DNA from: Komagataeibacter xylinus
GTDB taxonomy: Bacteria > Pseudomonadota > Alphaproteobacteria > Acetobacterales > Acetobacteraceae
Length of the DNA stretch: 64,000 nucleotides
Direction of reading: 5' to 3'
NCBI RefSeq assembly: GCF_009834365.1
Contig: NZ_CP041348.1
Coordinates: forward strand, 2,579,001 to 2,643,000
Positions 21,204 through 31,866 of the stretch are shown piece by piece; position 1 is the first letter of the stretch, and the number at the start of each line of letters is the position of its first letter. A program made the position numbers and the translations under genes. The notes below the pieces were generated by a model, which saw only the letters and a list, made by a program, of their open reading frames with translations, was not told the origin of the DNA and searched no databases.

Positions 21204-22058
21204 ATGGGCCAGATCACAACGCTTGAGGAACACGCAAGCTGCGACGGGCGGGTTGGCTTTTACAGCCACCCTTCCACCGCGCTGGGGCTGGAGGCGCGTT
21301 TTGGCGTGTTCCTGCCCGCCCGGGCGCTGGCAGGCGAGAAGGTGCCGGTTGTATTCGTGCTGGCGGGCCTGACCTGCACGCAGGAGACCTTCCTCATCAA
21401 ATCCAACGCCGTGCGCTTTGCCGCCCGGCACGGGCTGGCGCTGGTTGCTCCCGATACCTCGCCGCGCGGTGCCGCCGTGCCGGGCGAGGACGCGGCATAC
21501 GACCTTGGCACCGGTGCCGGTTTTTACCTTGATGCCACCACGCCCGCGTGGCGGGCGCATTACCGCATGGGCAGTTACATCGATACGGAACTGCCGCAAC
21601 TGGTGCAGGACCATTTTGCCATTGATGGCGCGCGGCGTGGCATCATGGGGCACTCCATGGGCGGGCATGGCGCGCTTGTGCATGCGCTCACGGCCCCGCA
21701 GGCATGGAAATCCGTTTCGGCCTTTGCGCCGATCTGTCATCCCACCATCGTGCCATGGGGCGAGAAGGCGTTTGCCGCCTATCTTGGCCCCGACCGCAAG
21801 GCCTGGGCGCGGCATGATGCAACGCTGTTGCTTGAAGCGGGCCATACCCACCCCACCACCATCCTGATCGATCAGGGGGAGGCGGACCAGTTCCTGCACA
21901 ACCAGCTCAGGCCCGACCTGCTGCATACGGCGGCAGGTGCTGCGGGACAGGGGCTACAACTGCGCGAGCATGCAGGGTATGACCACTCCTACTGGTTCAT
22001 CCAGTCCTTCATTGCTGACCATATCAACCATCATGCTGCAATCCTGAATGCGACGTAA
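21204..22058 (+). CDS. frmB: S-formylglutathione hydrolase
   Basis: FrmB hydrolyses S-formylglutathione to formate and glutathione, completing the step begun by FrmA. This 284-residue alpha/beta hydrolase of the esterase D family has the nucleophile elbow GHSMGGHGA (Ser151), the oxyanion element LAGLTCTQ (Cys58), an acid in the LIDQGEADQFL region and a C-terminal His in YDHSYWFI. Only 3 bases part it from frmA, so the two form one operon. A hairpin terminator follows at 22109. Confidence 0.95.
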   Translation: MGQITTLEEHASCDGRVGFYSHPSTALGLEARFGVFLPARALAGEKVPVVFVLAGLTCTQETFLIKSNAVRFAARHGLALVAPDTSPRGAAVPGEDAAYDLGTGAGFYLDATTPAWRAHYRMGSYIDTELPQLVQDHFAIDGARRGIMGHSMGGHGALVHALTAPQAWKSVSAFAPICHPTIVPWGEKAFAAYLGPDRKAWARHDATLLLEAGHTHPTTILIDQGEADQFLHNQLRPDLLHTAAGAAGQGLQLREHAGYDHSYWFIQSFIADHINHHAAILNAT

Positions 22059-22108
22059 TCGGAACGGCATGAGAGATTGCAAATAATGCGTTGATAAAAG
22101 TTTTCGGG

Positions 22109-22136
22109 TGCAGCCTTTTTTAAGAAAAAGGCTGCA
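22109..22136 (+). terminator. Hairpin terminator after frmB
   Basis: TGCAGCCTTTTT (22109-22120) pairs perfectly with AAAAAGGCTGCA (22125-22136) around the loop TAAG, and TTATTCT follows. It lies between converging frmB and yjbQ. The lead-in AAAAGTTTTCGGGTGC ties it to the repeat family also seen near 2295, 42587 and 50196. Confidence 0.82.
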
Positions 22137-22155
22137 TTATTCTAAAGCTTTTTAA

Positions 22156-22575
22156 TTATTCGCCCATCAGGTGCAGCACGATCTCGCGTCGGTGGGGGCG
22201 GGCGCGGTGCTCGAACAGGTATAATCCCTGCCATGTGCCCAGTACCGGCCTGCCACTGGCCACAGGGATTGAAAGCTGCGTGTTGGTGAGCATGGCGCGC
22301 AGATGGGCGGGCATGTCATCCGGGCCTTCATCATCATGGATGTAGCGACCGGGCTGCTCGGGCACCAGCGCCTCGAAATACCGCTCGATATCCGTACGCA
22401 CGGTCGGGTCGGCATTTTCCTGCACACATAGCGAGGCAGAGGTGTGGCGGCACCACAGGGTGAGCAGGCCGGTTTCAATCCCGCTCTGCCGCACCCATGC
22501 CAGCACCGGCCGGTCGATCGGAACCAGCCCCTTGCCATGCGTGCTTACCTGAAGGCTGTGCAGTTCCTGGCGCAT
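22156..22575 (-). CDS. YjbQ-family protein (UPF0047)
   Basis: This 139-residue protein belongs to the YjbQ/UPF0047 family, compact trimeric proteins with a conserved metal-like site. Conserved segments are LLTLWCRHTSASLCVQENADP, seen as CRHTSASL, then LGTWQGLYLFEHR and RREIVLHLMGE. Family members have weak thiamine-phosphate synthase activity, and the true role is unsettled. It lies 19 bases downstream of trpS on the same strand and may be read with it. Confidence 0.88.
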   Translation of the reverse strand: MRQELHSLQVSTHGKGLVPIDRPVLAWVRQSGIETGLLTLWCRHTSASLCVQENADPTVRTDIERYFEALVPEQPGRYIHDDEGPDDMPAHLRAMLTNTQLSIPVASGRPVLGTWQGLYLFEHRARPHRREIVLHLMGE

Positions 22576-22594
22576 GGGGCGGTTCCTTTCGGGT

Positions 22595-23590
22595 CTATTT
22601 CAGGAAGCCGATCAGTTTTTCGGCTTCCGATACGATGGGCTCGGCAATGACGCGGGCCCGGTTGGCCCCTTCGCGCAGGGTGTCGCACAGAAAGCCGGGT
22701 TCTTTGAGCAGCCGCTCCGTCTCGGTAGCGATGGGACAGACCGCGCCCACCACTACCTCGGTCAGCGCCGCCTTGAACGGACCAAAGCCCTGGCCGCCAA
22801 ACTGCCTGAGCACATCGGCAGTCGTAAGCCCGGAAAGTGTTGCGTAGATGGTTACCAGATTGCGGGCCTCGGGCCGGTTTTCAAGGCCTGCTTCCTCCGA
22901 TGGCAGGGCCTCGGAATCGCTTTTGGCACGCTTGATCTTGTTGGCAATGGTATCGGCGTCATCCGTCATCTCGATCCGGCTCTGGGCGGAGGGATCGGAT
23001 TTGGACATTTTCTTGGTGCCGTCGCGCAGGCTCATCACGCGCGCGCCCTGCGGCGGAATGAGGGCCTCGACCTGCGGGAAGAATTCAACCCCGTAATCAT
23101 GGTTGAATTTCTGGGCAATGTCGTTGGTCAGCTCAAGGTGCTGCTTCTGGTCCTCGCCCACCGGCACGGCGGTAGCCTTGTAGGCCAGGATATCGGCTGC
23201 CATCAGGTCGGGATAGACATAAAGCCCGGCGGAATGCTTCTCGCGGTCCTTGCCTGCCTTGTCCTTGAACTGGGTCATGCGGTTGAGCCAGCCCAGACGC
23301 GCGACACAGTTGAAGATCCACCCCAGCCGGGCATGCGCGCTGACAGCGGACTGGTTGAACAGGATATGCTTTTGCACATCAATGCCCGAGGCCAGCAGCA
23401 CGGCGGTCTGGGCCAGTGTCTGCTGGCGCAGGGTGGCGGGGTCCTGCCAGGTGGTGATGGCGTGCATGTCCACCAGGCAGAAAATGCAGTCATGGTCGCG
23501 CTGGAGCGCAACCCAGTTGCGGATCGCGCCAAGGTAGTTGCCAAGCTGCGGGATACCGGTCGGCTGAATGCCGGAAAACAGGCGTTGCAT
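22595..23590 (-). CDS. trpS: Tryptophan--tRNA ligase
   Basis: TrpS charges tRNA-Trp. The 331-residue class I synthetase has the HIGH-equivalent PQLGNYLGA near the N-terminus (after FSGIQPTG) and the KMSKS loop [10 protein letters not shown]. Length fits the bacterial family (about 330). ATG 23590 sits directly before [11 protein letters not shown], the normal start, with GGAAAA upstream; the 12 residues offered by an earlier in-frame codon are not conserved. yjbQ follows after 19 bases. Confidence 0.95.
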   Translation of the reverse strand: MQRLFSGIQPTGIPQLGNYLGAIRNWVALQRDHDCIFCLVDMHAITTWQDPATLRQQTLAQTAVLLASGIDVQKHILFNQSAVSAHARLGWIFNCVARLGWLNRMTQFKDKAGKDREKHSAGLYVYPDLMAADILAYKATAVPVGEDQKQHLELTNDIAQKFNHDYGVEFFPQVEALIPPQGARVMSLRDGTKKMSKSDPSAQSRIEMTDDADTIANKIKRAKSDSEALPSEEAGLENRPEARNLVTIYATLSGLTTADVLRQFGGQGFGPFKAALTEVVVGAVCPIATETERLLKEPGFLCDTLREGANRARVIAEPIVSEAEKLIGFLK

Positions 23591-23638
23591 AAAAGTATTT
23601 TCCGTTTTTTTGCCCGCGCTGGTCAAGGTGCGCGGTGG

Positions 23639-24127
23639 TCAGGGCAGGGGATGGATCGCATCAAGGTGGCGGCGTTCATCGGCCACCATGCTGCTGCTCA
23701 GGGGGTGGGCGCGCTCACGGGCAACCTCGGCTGCGGTAAAGACCGGGGCAGGGTGCGTGTCGCCGCGCGTAGCCAGATAGCTCAGGATGGAGGCGATCTC
23801 CTCATCCGACAGATGGGCGCGAAACGATGGCATGAAGAAGTTGTAGGGCACGCCATCGATCTTTAGCGGCCCATTCAGCCCGTTCAGCAACACATGCATG
23901 AGGTACTGCCTGCCCTCGGGCGAGGTGGCGATCCTGTCCACGCGGCCGGTTATGGGCGGGATCTCGCCCTTCAGCCCTTCACCGCCATGGTGGCAGATGC
24001 CGCAATTGGTGCGGTAGCGCGCATAGCCTTCCTGCCCGTGGCGCGTGCAGGCGGCGAGCAGCGCCACGCCAGCAAGCAGGCAGCCCCCGCGCAGTACGGA
24101 TGCCATGCGTCCGGTTGCAATACCCAT
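23639..24127 (-). CDS. Lipoprotein mono-haem cytochrome c
   Basis: The 162-residue product has a lipoprotein signal peptide ending in the lipobox LLAAC (Cys27) and one haem-attachment motif CGICH (42-46). Met99 in FFMPSF is the likely distal ligand, and LSDEEIASILSYL is the typical C-terminal helix of class I cytochromes c. It should be a lipid-anchored periplasmic electron carrier or a subunit of an oxidase or dehydrogenase complex. No partner gene is adjacent. The C-terminal 30 residues after the last helix are unusual and lack a recognised function. Confidence 0.85.
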   Translation of the reverse strand: MGIATGRMASVLRGGCLLAGVALLAACTRHGQEGYARYRTNCGICHHGGEGLKGEIPPITGRVDRIATSPEGRQYLMHVLLNGLNGPLKIDGVPYNFFMPSFRAHLSDEEIASILSYLATRGDTHPAPVFTAAEVARERAHPLSSSMVADERRHLDAIHPLP

Positions 24128-24159
24128 GTCGGTTGTCCGGTTCCTGTCCCATCATGTGA

Positions 24160-24194
24160 AAAGAGCCACCCACCCGGCGGATGAATGGCTCTTT
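24160..24194 (-). terminator. Long-loop hairpin after the FKBP gene
   Basis: AAAGAGCCA (24160-24168) and TGGCTCTTT (24186-24194) are perfect complements with a 17-base loop. On the minus strand the hairpin lies just past the FKBP stop and ends in TTTTC. It probably stops transcription of the FKBP gene before the cytochrome gene, which has its own signal region. The loop is long for a terminator. Confidence 0.5.
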
Positions 24195-24200
24195 CAGGGC

Positions 24201-24695
24201 TTAGCGGCCGCCGGGCGAGACGCCGAGCAGCTGGATCTTGAAAATCAGCGGGCTGTCCGGCTGGATGATGCCCATTGACTTGTGGCCATAGCCAAGCTCG
24301 GGCGGCACGTACAGCATCCACGTATCGCCCACATGCATCTTGGGCACGGCTTCCTGCCAGCCCTTGATCACCATTTCCAGCGGCATCTGCATATACGCGC
24401 CGTGGCCATGCTGGTCGGAGCTGTCAAAGATGCCGCCATCGGGCAGGCGGCCTTCATAGATCACCATCACGCTGTCATTGATGGTGGGCTGCGCCCCGTC
24501 CTTCGGGCCGGACTGGAGCACCTTGTAGGCCAGTCCGTCAGGCAGGGTCTGGACACCGGGCTGCTTGCGCACGTTGTCCATGAACTGCGCCGGGGTCAGT
24601 TCCGGCTGGTCATCCTTGTTTCCACCACAAGCTGCAAGCGGCAGCGCCACCACGGCTGCGGCAAGAAGGGGAATGACACGGGAAAAGCGTTTCAT
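24201..24695 (-). CDS. FKBP-type peptidyl-prolyl isomerase, lipoprotein
   Basis: This 164-residue protein has a lipoprotein signal (lipobox LAAC, Cys23) and one FKBP domain (about 50-160) with INDSVMVIYEGRLPDGGIFDSS, seen as VIYEGRLPDG, then VIKGWQEAVPKM and YVPPELGYG. It should speed prolyl isomerisation of proteins in the periplasm, anchored to a membrane. ATG 24695 opens the signal peptide MKRFSRVIPLL; the frame stays open far upstream but encodes no conserved sequence. It lies between argG and the cytochrome gene on the same strand. Confidence 0.9.
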   Translation of the reverse strand: MKRFSRVIPLLAAAVVALPLAACGGNKDDQPELTPAQFMDNVRKQPGVQTLPDGLAYKVLQSGPKDGAQPTINDSVMVIYEGRLPDGGIFDSSDQHGHGAYMQMPLEMVIKGWQEAVPKMHVGDTWMLYVPPELGYGHKSMGIIQPDSPLIFKIQLLGVSPGGR

Positions 24696-24741
24696 GACAC
24701 CTCGGCAGGCTGTTGAAGGGATGAAGGAGGGGCGCAGGTGA

Positions 24742-25971
<1,230 letters not shown>

Positions 25972-26085
25972 GGGAGAAGGCTCCTGTCGACAAAACTTGG
26001 ACAATACTTTGCCGGGAAAACCGGCGGCCTGCCCTCCTAGCACCCCAAGCTGCGGGCGACCAGAAGCGAAAGGCGGATTTTTACC

Positions 26086-27327
26086 TCATTCCACCGGATC
26101 GGGCGCACTTTCAGGGCGGCCCGCGCGGCGCAGGCGCTGGCTTTCGGTGCGCAACTGCCCGCAGGCGGCCAGAATATCGCGCCCGCGCGGCATGCGGATG
26201 GGCGAGGCGAAGCCCGCATCCATCACGATATTCGCAAACTTCTCAAGCTGCTCGCGCGTCGAGGGTCTGTAGCTGCTGCCCGGCCACGGGTTGAACGGGA
26301 TCAGGTTGACCTTGGCCGGAATGCCCGAGATCAGCCGCACGAGTTCACGTGCATCGGCCTCGCTGTCATTGATACCGCGCAGCATGATGTATTCAAACGT
26401 GATGCGCCGTGCATTGCTGGCAGCGGGGTAGCGGCGGCAGGCGGCAATGACGTCCCTGATGGGGTATTTGCGGTTCAGCGGTACTATCTCGTCGCGCAGG
26501 TCATCGCGCACCGCGTGTAGTGACACGGCAAGGTTGATGCCAAGCTCGGCACCGCATTGGTCCATCATCGGCACCACGCCGGAGGTGGAAAGCGTAATGC
26601 GCCGGCGTGACAGGCCAATGCCCTCGCCATCCATGATGATGCGCATCGCCTTGGCCACGTTATCGTAATTGTAGAGCGGCTCGCCCATGCCCATCAGCAC
26701 GATGGTCGAGAGCAGGCGCGGCGTGTCGCCCTTGGGGCTGGGCCATTCGCCATAGCTGTCGCGCGCGGCCATGAACTGGCCCACGATCTCGGCAGCGCCA
26801 AGGTTGCGCACCAGCGCCTGCGTGCCGGTATGGCAGAAGGTGCAGGACAGCGTGCAGCCCACCTGCGAGGAAATGCATACCGCACCGCGATCTTCCTGCC
26901 GGTCGGGGATATAGACGGTTTCCGCCTCCTGCCCGTCACGGAAGCGGAAGAGGAACTTGCGCGTGGAATCCTGCGAGGTCTGCTCCGTCACCACGTCGGG
27001 GCGACCGACAACAAAGCGCTCGGCCAGCTTTTCCTGCAGGGGGCGGGCGATGGAACTCATGCGCGAGAAATCGGTGGCACCCTGGTGGTAGATCCAGTGC
27101 CACAACTGCTTGGTGCGGAATGGCTTTTCGCCAATTTCGACCATGATCTCGGTCAGTTCCTCACGCGACAGGCCCACAAGGTCGCGCCTGCCATCGGGCA
27201 GGGCAGCAGTCGGCGGCGCGAACTGGGCGGATTTGGCCCGGATGCGCGTGCGCTCCGCATCATCAAGGAGCGAGGCCGCGGTCCCGTCACGTAACCGGGA
27301 AGGAGAAGTTGCGGGGGCTGCGGACAT
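26086..27327 (-). CDS. rlmN: Dual-specificity 23S rRNA/tRNA adenine-C2 methyltransferase
   Basis: RlmN is a radical-SAM enzyme that methylates C2 of A2503 in 23S rRNA and A37 in some tRNAs. The cluster motif is CTLSCTFCHTG, and the flanking GMGEPLYNYDNV and NEPLN-like segment FNPWPGS are typical. The product is 413 residues from ATG 27327, which has AGAGG upstream; an in-frame ATG at 27351 is the alternative. The mechanism needs two cysteines outside the cluster, and one lies in the C-terminal part near LAACGQL. argG lies downstream on the same strand. Confidence 0.93.
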   Translation of the reverse strand: MSAAPATSPSRLRDGTAASLLDDAERTRIRAKSAQFAPPTAALPDGRRDLVGLSREELTEIMVEIGEKPFRTKQLWHWIYHQGATDFSRMSSIARPLQEKLAERFVVGRPDVVTEQTSQDSTRKFLFRFRDGQEAETVYIPDRQEDRGAVCISSQVGCTLSCTFCHTGTQALVRNLGAAEIVGQFMAARDSYGEWPSPKGDTPRLLSTIVLMGMGEPLYNYDNVAKAMRIIMDGEGIGLSRRRITLSTSGVVPMMDQCGAELGINLAVSLHAVRDDLRDEIVPLNRKYPIRDVIAACRRYPAASNARRITFEYIMLRGINDSEADARELVRLISGIPAKVNLIPFNPWPGSSYRPSTREQLEKFANIVMDAGFASPIRMPRGRDILAACGQLRTESQRLRRAGRPESAPDPVE

Positions 27328-27431
27328 ACCGGGGCTGCCTCTGTTTTTCATGTCATGCGTAAGGGGAGCGGCGTTGCATGCCGCTCTTCAGGTCTGTGTA
27401 TCACAGCCGGGGTCGTGGATGCGACTGCCGA

Positions 27432-28175
27432 TCAGCTGTCCTTGCGGGCCGCGATCAGGAATTCCCGGTTGCCTTCCGGCCCGGTAATGGGGCTGGCATC
27501 AATGCCTAGCACGCGCCAGCCCGGCAGGTCTGCCCACCAGTCGCGTATCATCGCGCACACGGCCTCATGCACCGCCGGGTCGCGCACCACGCCCTTGGGG
27601 CCGACCGCATCGCGCCCGGCCTCGAACTGCGGCTTGATCAGCGCGATGGCCCAGGCGCCGGGCACGCACAGGTCAAGCCCTGCCGGCAGCACCGTGCGCA
27701 GGCCAATGAAGCTGGCATCGCACACCAGCGCATCAATCGGGTCGGGGATGATCGTGGCATCAAGCGCGCGGGCATTGCATTTTTCCAGCACCACGACCTG
27801 CTCGGTGTTGCTGCGCAGCTTCCATGCCAGTTGGCCATGGCCAACATCGACCGCATAGACCTTTTTGGCCCCTTCATGCAGCAGCACATCAGTAAAGCCG
27901 CCGGTCGAGGCGCCTACGTCAAGGCAGGTCAGCCCCGCAGGCGAGAGGCCGAAATGTTCCAGCCCGTGCGCCAGCTTGATCCCCCCGCGCGAGACCCACG
28001 GGTGGTCCTGCCCCTTGAGCGCAAGTGGCGCATCTTCGGGCAACTGGTCGCCCGCCTTGGCAATGCGCCGGTCAGATGTATAGACCAGCCCCGCCATGAT
28101 AAGCGCCTGCGCCCGGGTGCGGCTTTCCACCAGCCCCCGGTCCACCAGCATCTGGTCAACGCGTCGTTTTGCCAT
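27432..28175 (-). CDS. tlyA: TlyA-family rRNA 2'-O-methyltransferase
   Basis: This 247-residue protein has an N-terminal S4 RNA-binding domain (RVDQMLVDRGLVESRTRAQA, residues 4-23) and a C-terminal FtsJ-like methyltransferase domain with the SAM loop LDVGASTGGFTDVLL. TlyA proteins methylate ribose of cytidines in 16S and 23S rRNA, and some were first described as hemolysins. It sits 29 bases after dxs, a common pairing, and is likely the last gene of the xseB-ispA-dxs operon. Confidence 0.92.
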   Translation of the reverse strand: MAKRRVDQMLVDRGLVESRTRAQALIMAGLVYTSDRRIAKAGDQLPEDAPLALKGQDHPWVSRGGIKLAHGLEHFGLSPAGLTCLDVGASTGGFTDVLLHEGAKKVYAVDVGHGQLAWKLRSNTEQVVVLEKCNARALDATIIPDPIDALVCDASFIGLRTVLPAGLDLCVPGAWAIALIKPQFEAGRDAVGPKGVVRDPAVHEAVCAMIRDWWADLPGWRVLGIDASPITGPEGNREFLIAARKDS

Positions 28176-28204
28176 GAGCGGTGCTACCCCGACCGGCCCG
28201 CTGC

Positions 28205-30196
28205 TCAGGCCATCTGCCGTGACTGCGGCACGCCAAGGGCGGAGAGCGCGGTTGCCACGATGGCGGGCGCATCCAGCCCGGCCTCATGGTACTGGGCCTC
28301 CTGGCTGTTATGGTCGATGAAGCGGTCAGGCAGGGTCATGGGGCGGAAGCGCACGCGGTCGAGCAGGCCGGTTTTGGCCAGATGCGTCATGACAAAGCTT
28401 GCAAATCCGCCAACCGAGCCTTCCTCGATGGTGATCAGCACCGCATGGTTGCGCGCCAGCTGCTCGATCAGCGCGGTATCGAGCGGCTTGGCGAAGCGGG
28501 CATCGGCCACGGTGGGGGCCAGCCCCTGGGCGGCCAGCATGTCAGCGGCCTTCAGCGCATCGGCCAGCCTTGGCCCGAGCGAGAGGATGGCGATGCCGCC
28601 CTGCTCGGGGCCGGACTGGCGCGCCATTTCACGCACGATTCGCCCGCGCCCGATCTCGATGATCTGGCCCGCCGCCGGCAGGTCCAGCCCCAGCCCCGCA
28701 CCGCGCGGGTAGCGCAGGCCAACCGGGCCTTCGTCAAACGCGATCGAGGTCGCGGTCATGTTCAGCAGTTCAAGCTCGTCGCTTGGCGCCATGAGCGTGA
28801 TGCCGGGCAGGCAGCCCAGATAGGCGATGTCGAACGCACCGGCATGGGTCGCGCCATCGGCGCCGACCAGCCCCGCACGGTCGATGGCGAAGCGCACCGG
28901 CAGCTTCTGCAGCACCACGTCATGCATCACCTGATCATAGGCGCGCTGCAGGAAGGTGGAATAGATGGCGCAGAACGGGCGCAGCCCTTCGGTCGCCATG
29001 CCGGCAGCAAAGGTCACGGCATGCTGCTCGGCAATGCCGACATCAAAGAAGCGGTCGGGATAGGCCCTGGCGAACTTGTCGAGCCCGGTGCCCGACGGCA
29101 TGGCGGCAGTGATGGTGACGATTTTGTCGTCAGTCGCCGCCTGGCGGACGAGTTCTTTCGCAAACACCGAAGTGTAGCTCGGCGGGCCGGACGGGCCTTT
29201 CTTCTGCTCGCCGGTGACCACATTGAACTTGGAGACGGCGTGATACTTGTCACCCGCCGATTCGGCCGGGCTGTAGCCATGGCCCTTCTCGGTGATGACA
29301 TGCAGCAGCACGGGGCCGACATCCTCGGCATCACGCAGGTTGCGCAGGATGTGGACGAGCTGGTTCATGTCATGCCCATCAACGGGGCCGACATAATAGA
29401 AGCCGAGTTCCTCGAACAGCGTGCCGCCGGTCATGATGCCGCGCGCGTATTCATCGGCCTTCTTGGCCGTGCGCTCGAGCCGGCCGGGCAGGCGCTTGGC
29501 CATCTTGGCGGCGAGTTCACGCAAACTCAGGAACTTGCGCGAGGACATCAGCCGCGACAGGTAGCTCGACATGGCACCCACGGGGGGTGCGATCGACATC
29601 TCGTTGTCGTTGAGCACCACGATCAGGCGCTCTGCACCCGGGCCGCAATGCGAGGCGTTGTTCATCGCCTCATACGCCATGCCCGCCGAGATCGAGCCAT
29701 CGCCGATCACCGCAATCACGTTGCGTTCACGGTAGGAGGGGTCTTCCTCCGCGCGCAGGTGGTGGGCGACGGCCATGCCGAGGCCGGCGGAAATGGAGGT
29801 GGAGGAGTGGGCCGCGCCAAACGGGTCGTATTCGCTCTCGCTGCGGCGCGTAAAGCCCGAAAGCCCGCCCGGCTGGCGCAGGGTGCGGATGCGCTCGCGC
29901 CGCCCGGTCAGGATCTTGTGGGGGTAGGTCTGGTGGCCCACATCCCAGATCACGCGGTCGGCGGGCGTGTCGAACACGGCATGGAGTGCGACCGTGAGTT
30001 CAACCACGCCGAGCGACGCGCCAAGATGGCCGCCGGTGGTGGACACGGTATCGATCGTTTCCGACCGCAGTTCCTCCGCAAGCTGCTTGAGCTGCTCGAC
30101 CGAGAGGTTGCGCATGTCGTGCGGCCACTGCACCCGGTCAAGCTGGGCGTAGCGCCCAAGGGTAGGGATGGTGGAGGACGTGTTGCTCTCGCTCAT
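28205..30196 (-). CDS. dxs: 1-deoxy-D-xylulose-5-phosphate synthase
   Basis: Dxs condenses pyruvate and glyceraldehyde 3-phosphate, with thiamine diphosphate, to begin the MEP isoprenoid pathway. The 663-residue transketolase-like enzyme has the thiamine motif [16 protein letters not shown], the N-terminal [13 protein letters not shown], the pyrimidine-domain [15 protein letters not shown] and [15 protein letters not shown]. It starts 5 bases after ispA. In this organism the products feed ubiquinone (UbiA is at 53.5 kb) and probably hopanoids, though no hopanoid gene is in the window. Confidence 0.97.
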   Translation of the reverse strand: MSESNTSSTIPTLGRYAQLDRVQWPHDMRNLSVEQLKQLAEELRSETIDTVSTTGGHLGASLGVVELTVALHAVFDTPADRVIWDVGHQTYPHKILTGRRERIRTLRQPGGLSGFTRRSESEYDPFGAAHSSTSISAGLGMAVAHHLRAEEDPSYRERNVIAVIGDGSISAGMAYEAMNNASHCGPGAERLIVVLNDNEMSIAPPVGAMSSYLSRLMSSRKFLSLRELAAKMAKRLPGRLERTAKKADEYARGIMTGGTLFEELGFYYVGPVDGHDMNQLVHILRNLRDAEDVGPVLLHVITEKGHGYSPAESAGDKYHAVSKFNVVTGEQKKGPSGPPSYTSVFAKELVRQAATDDKIVTITAAMPSGTGLDKFARAYPDRFFDVGIAEQHAVTFAAGMATEGLRPFCAIYSTFLQRAYDQVMHDVVLQKLPVRFAIDRAGLVGADGATHAGAFDIAYLGCLPGITLMAPSDELELLNMTATSIAFDEGPVGLRYPRGAGLGLDLPAAGQIIEIGRGRIVREMARQSGPEQGGIAILSLGPRLADALKAADMLAAQGLAPTVADARFAKPLDTALIEQLARNHAVLITIEEGSVGGFASFVMTHLAKTGLLDRVRFRPMTLPDRFIDHNSQEAQYHEAGLDAPAIVATALSALGVPQSRQMA

Positions 30197-30201
30197 GTCG
30201 A

Positions 30202-31146
30202 TCAGTTCCTGCGCTCGACCACGTAATGCACCAGGTCGCGCAGGCGATCCGCCTCGGGCCCGAAGATGTCGATATGGGATTCAGCCTGTTCGGCCACGCG
30301 CCGCGCCTCGCGCGCGGCCCCTTCAACGCCGAGCAGGGCGACATAGGTGGACTTGCCCGCTGCCTCGTCCTTGCCTGCGGTCTTGCCGAGTTCCTCGGCG
30401 CTGGCGGTGGCGTCGAGCACGTCATCGGCAATCTGGAAGGCAGCGCCAAGGTCGCGGCCATAGGCCGAGATGCGCCTGCGCACGTCATCGCTGGCCTGGC
30501 CAAGGATGGCTCCGGCCTCGGCGGCATAACGGATCAGGCAGCCGGTTTTCAGCGCATGCAGGCGGGCGACTTCCTCAAGCGAAAGGGCGCGGCCTTCGCC
30601 TTCCATGTCGATCATCTGGCCGCCCACCATGCCGGCAGCGCCAGAGGCATCGGCCAGCGCGCGCACGAGGTTGATGCGCACTTCGGCTGAGGCATGCGTC
30701 AGCGGATTGGCAAGGATGTCGAACGACATGGTCTGCAGCGCGTCGCCGGCGAGGATGGCGGTGGCCTCATCAAACTTGCGGTGGGTGGAAGGCTGGCCCC
30801 GGCGCAGGTCATCATCATCCATGGCGGGCAGGTCGTCATGCACCAGTGAGTAGGCATGCAGCATCTCGACCGAGGCCGCGACACGGTCAGCCGCGTCAGT
30901 GCCGGCCTTGAACAGGCTGGCCACTTCGGCCACCAGGTAACCACGCAGGCGCTTGCCACCGCCCAGGGTGGCATAGCGCATGGCATCGATCAGGCGGGCC
31001 TCGCCGCCTTCCACGCGCGGGAGCAGGCGGTCGATCATCGCCTCGATGGCGGTGGCGCGCGCGGACATGGATGCACGCAGACGGACCATGCGATCCGTTC
31101 CGTCTGTTTGGGACGAGGGTGCTGTTGTTTGGCTCATCTGGTGCAT
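30202..31146 (-). CDS. ispA: Farnesyl diphosphate synthase (polyprenyl synthetase)
   Basis: IspA condenses IPP with DMAPP and GPP to make farnesyl diphosphate. The first Asp-rich motif is DDLPAMD (about 104-110) with DDDLRRG after it: the two-residue insertion between the aspartates marks the bacterial type II FPP synthase. The second Asp-rich motif is DDVLD. The 314-residue product starts at ATG 31146, which overlaps the xseB stop (TGATG). The order xseB-ispA-dxs is widespread. Confidence 0.93.
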   Translation of the reverse strand: MHQMSQTTAPSSQTDGTDRMVRLRASMSARATAIEAMIDRLLPRVEGGEARLIDAMRYATLGGGKRLRGYLVAEVASLFKAGTDAADRVAASVEMLHAYSLVHDDLPAMDDDDLRRGQPSTHRKFDEATAILAGDALQTMSFDILANPLTHASAEVRINLVRALADASGAAGMVGGQMIDMEGEGRALSLEEVARLHALKTGCLIRYAAEAGAILGQASDDVRRRISAYGRDLGAAFQIADDVLDATASAEELGKTAGKDEAAGKSTYVALLGVEGAAREARRVAEQAESHIDIFGPEADRLRDLVHYVVERRN

Positions 31147-31376
31147 CAATCCATTGGTTTCGCTTCCAGCGCACCATCGGCACGCTGGACAATCGCCTGA
31201 ACGCGGGCCTCGGCCTCGTCCAGTTTCTTCTGACAGTACTGCCGCAGGGCGGCGCCACGCTCATAGGCGGTGATCGCGTCTTCCAGCCGCAGCTGGCCGA
31301 CCTCAAGCTGGCGCACGATGGCTTCAAGTTCGGCCAGAGCCTCCTCGAAGGAAAGGTTGGTCAGGTCATCGGTCAT
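31146..31376 (-). CDS. xseB: Exodeoxyribonuclease VII small subunit
   Basis: XseB binds the large subunit XseA to form exonuclease VII, which digests single-stranded DNA. The 76-residue protein has the family pattern SFEEALAELEAIVRQLEVGQ and LEDAITAYERGAALRQYCQ, two helices that form the small-subunit hairpin. It is the first gene of xseB-ispA-dxs-tlyA and its stop overlaps the ispA start. xseA is not in the window. Confidence 0.93.
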   Translation of the reverse strand: MTDDLTNLSFEEALAELEAIVRQLEVGQLRLEDAITAYERGAALRQYCQKKLDEAEARVQAIVQRADGALEAKPMD

Positions 31377-31476
31377 GTGGGCGCGGCACTTCCTGCAATA
31401 ACGGGGCTGGCGGAGGCATTACATCCTTGAAGGCCCTCCTGCCAAGGGGACAACGCGTTTTACGGCATTTTGGAGT

Positions 31477-31743
31477 CTAGGCCGAGGCCGGTGACGCGGC
31501 GGGTCCGGGCGTTGCCTCGGGCCTGCGGCGGATGACGAAGGAAAGCGTGCCGCCTTCCTCGCCAAAAGCGATGAGGGCATGGCCTGTTTCGCGGCAGAAA
31601 GCCTGAAAATCCGCAACCGAGGCCCGGTCGGTCGCGATCACGCGCAGCCGCGCGCCGGGAGGGAGTCCGCGCAGCATGCGGTTGGCCTTGAGCACGGGCA
31701 GGGGGCAGGTCAGGCCGCGCGCGTCTAGCAGGATTTCACTCAT
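31477..31743 (-). CDS. TusA/SirA-family sulfur-carrier protein
   Basis: This 88-residue protein has the TusA signature RGLTCPLPVLKA with the sulfur-accepting Cys13, followed by the conserved LPPGARLRVIATD segment. TusA-family proteins pass persulfide sulfur to tRNA thiolation, cofactor synthesis or other acceptors. An Ala/Pro-rich tail closes it. It lies 100 bases upstream of xseB on the same strand and may be a separate unit; the partner is not evident. Confidence 0.88.
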   Translation of the reverse strand: MSEILLDARGLTCPLPVLKANRMLRGLPPGARLRVIATDRASVADFQAFCRETGHALIAFGEEGGTLSFVIRRRPEATPGPAASPASA

Positions 31744-31866
31744 GGGTGGCCATGCCTCCTTGGTGGTTGGCAGCTATGCCCTTGCATCAGGGTTTGATGT
31801 TGCGTGCAGGTACGATCATAAAAGCAAATGCGCCACTGATAAAACATGATGAAAGAAAGACTCCGG

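Noticed and set aside
28286..30226. A 646-codon open frame antisense to dxs
   Set aside because: Same artefact: it mirrors dxs codon use and has no ribosome site.
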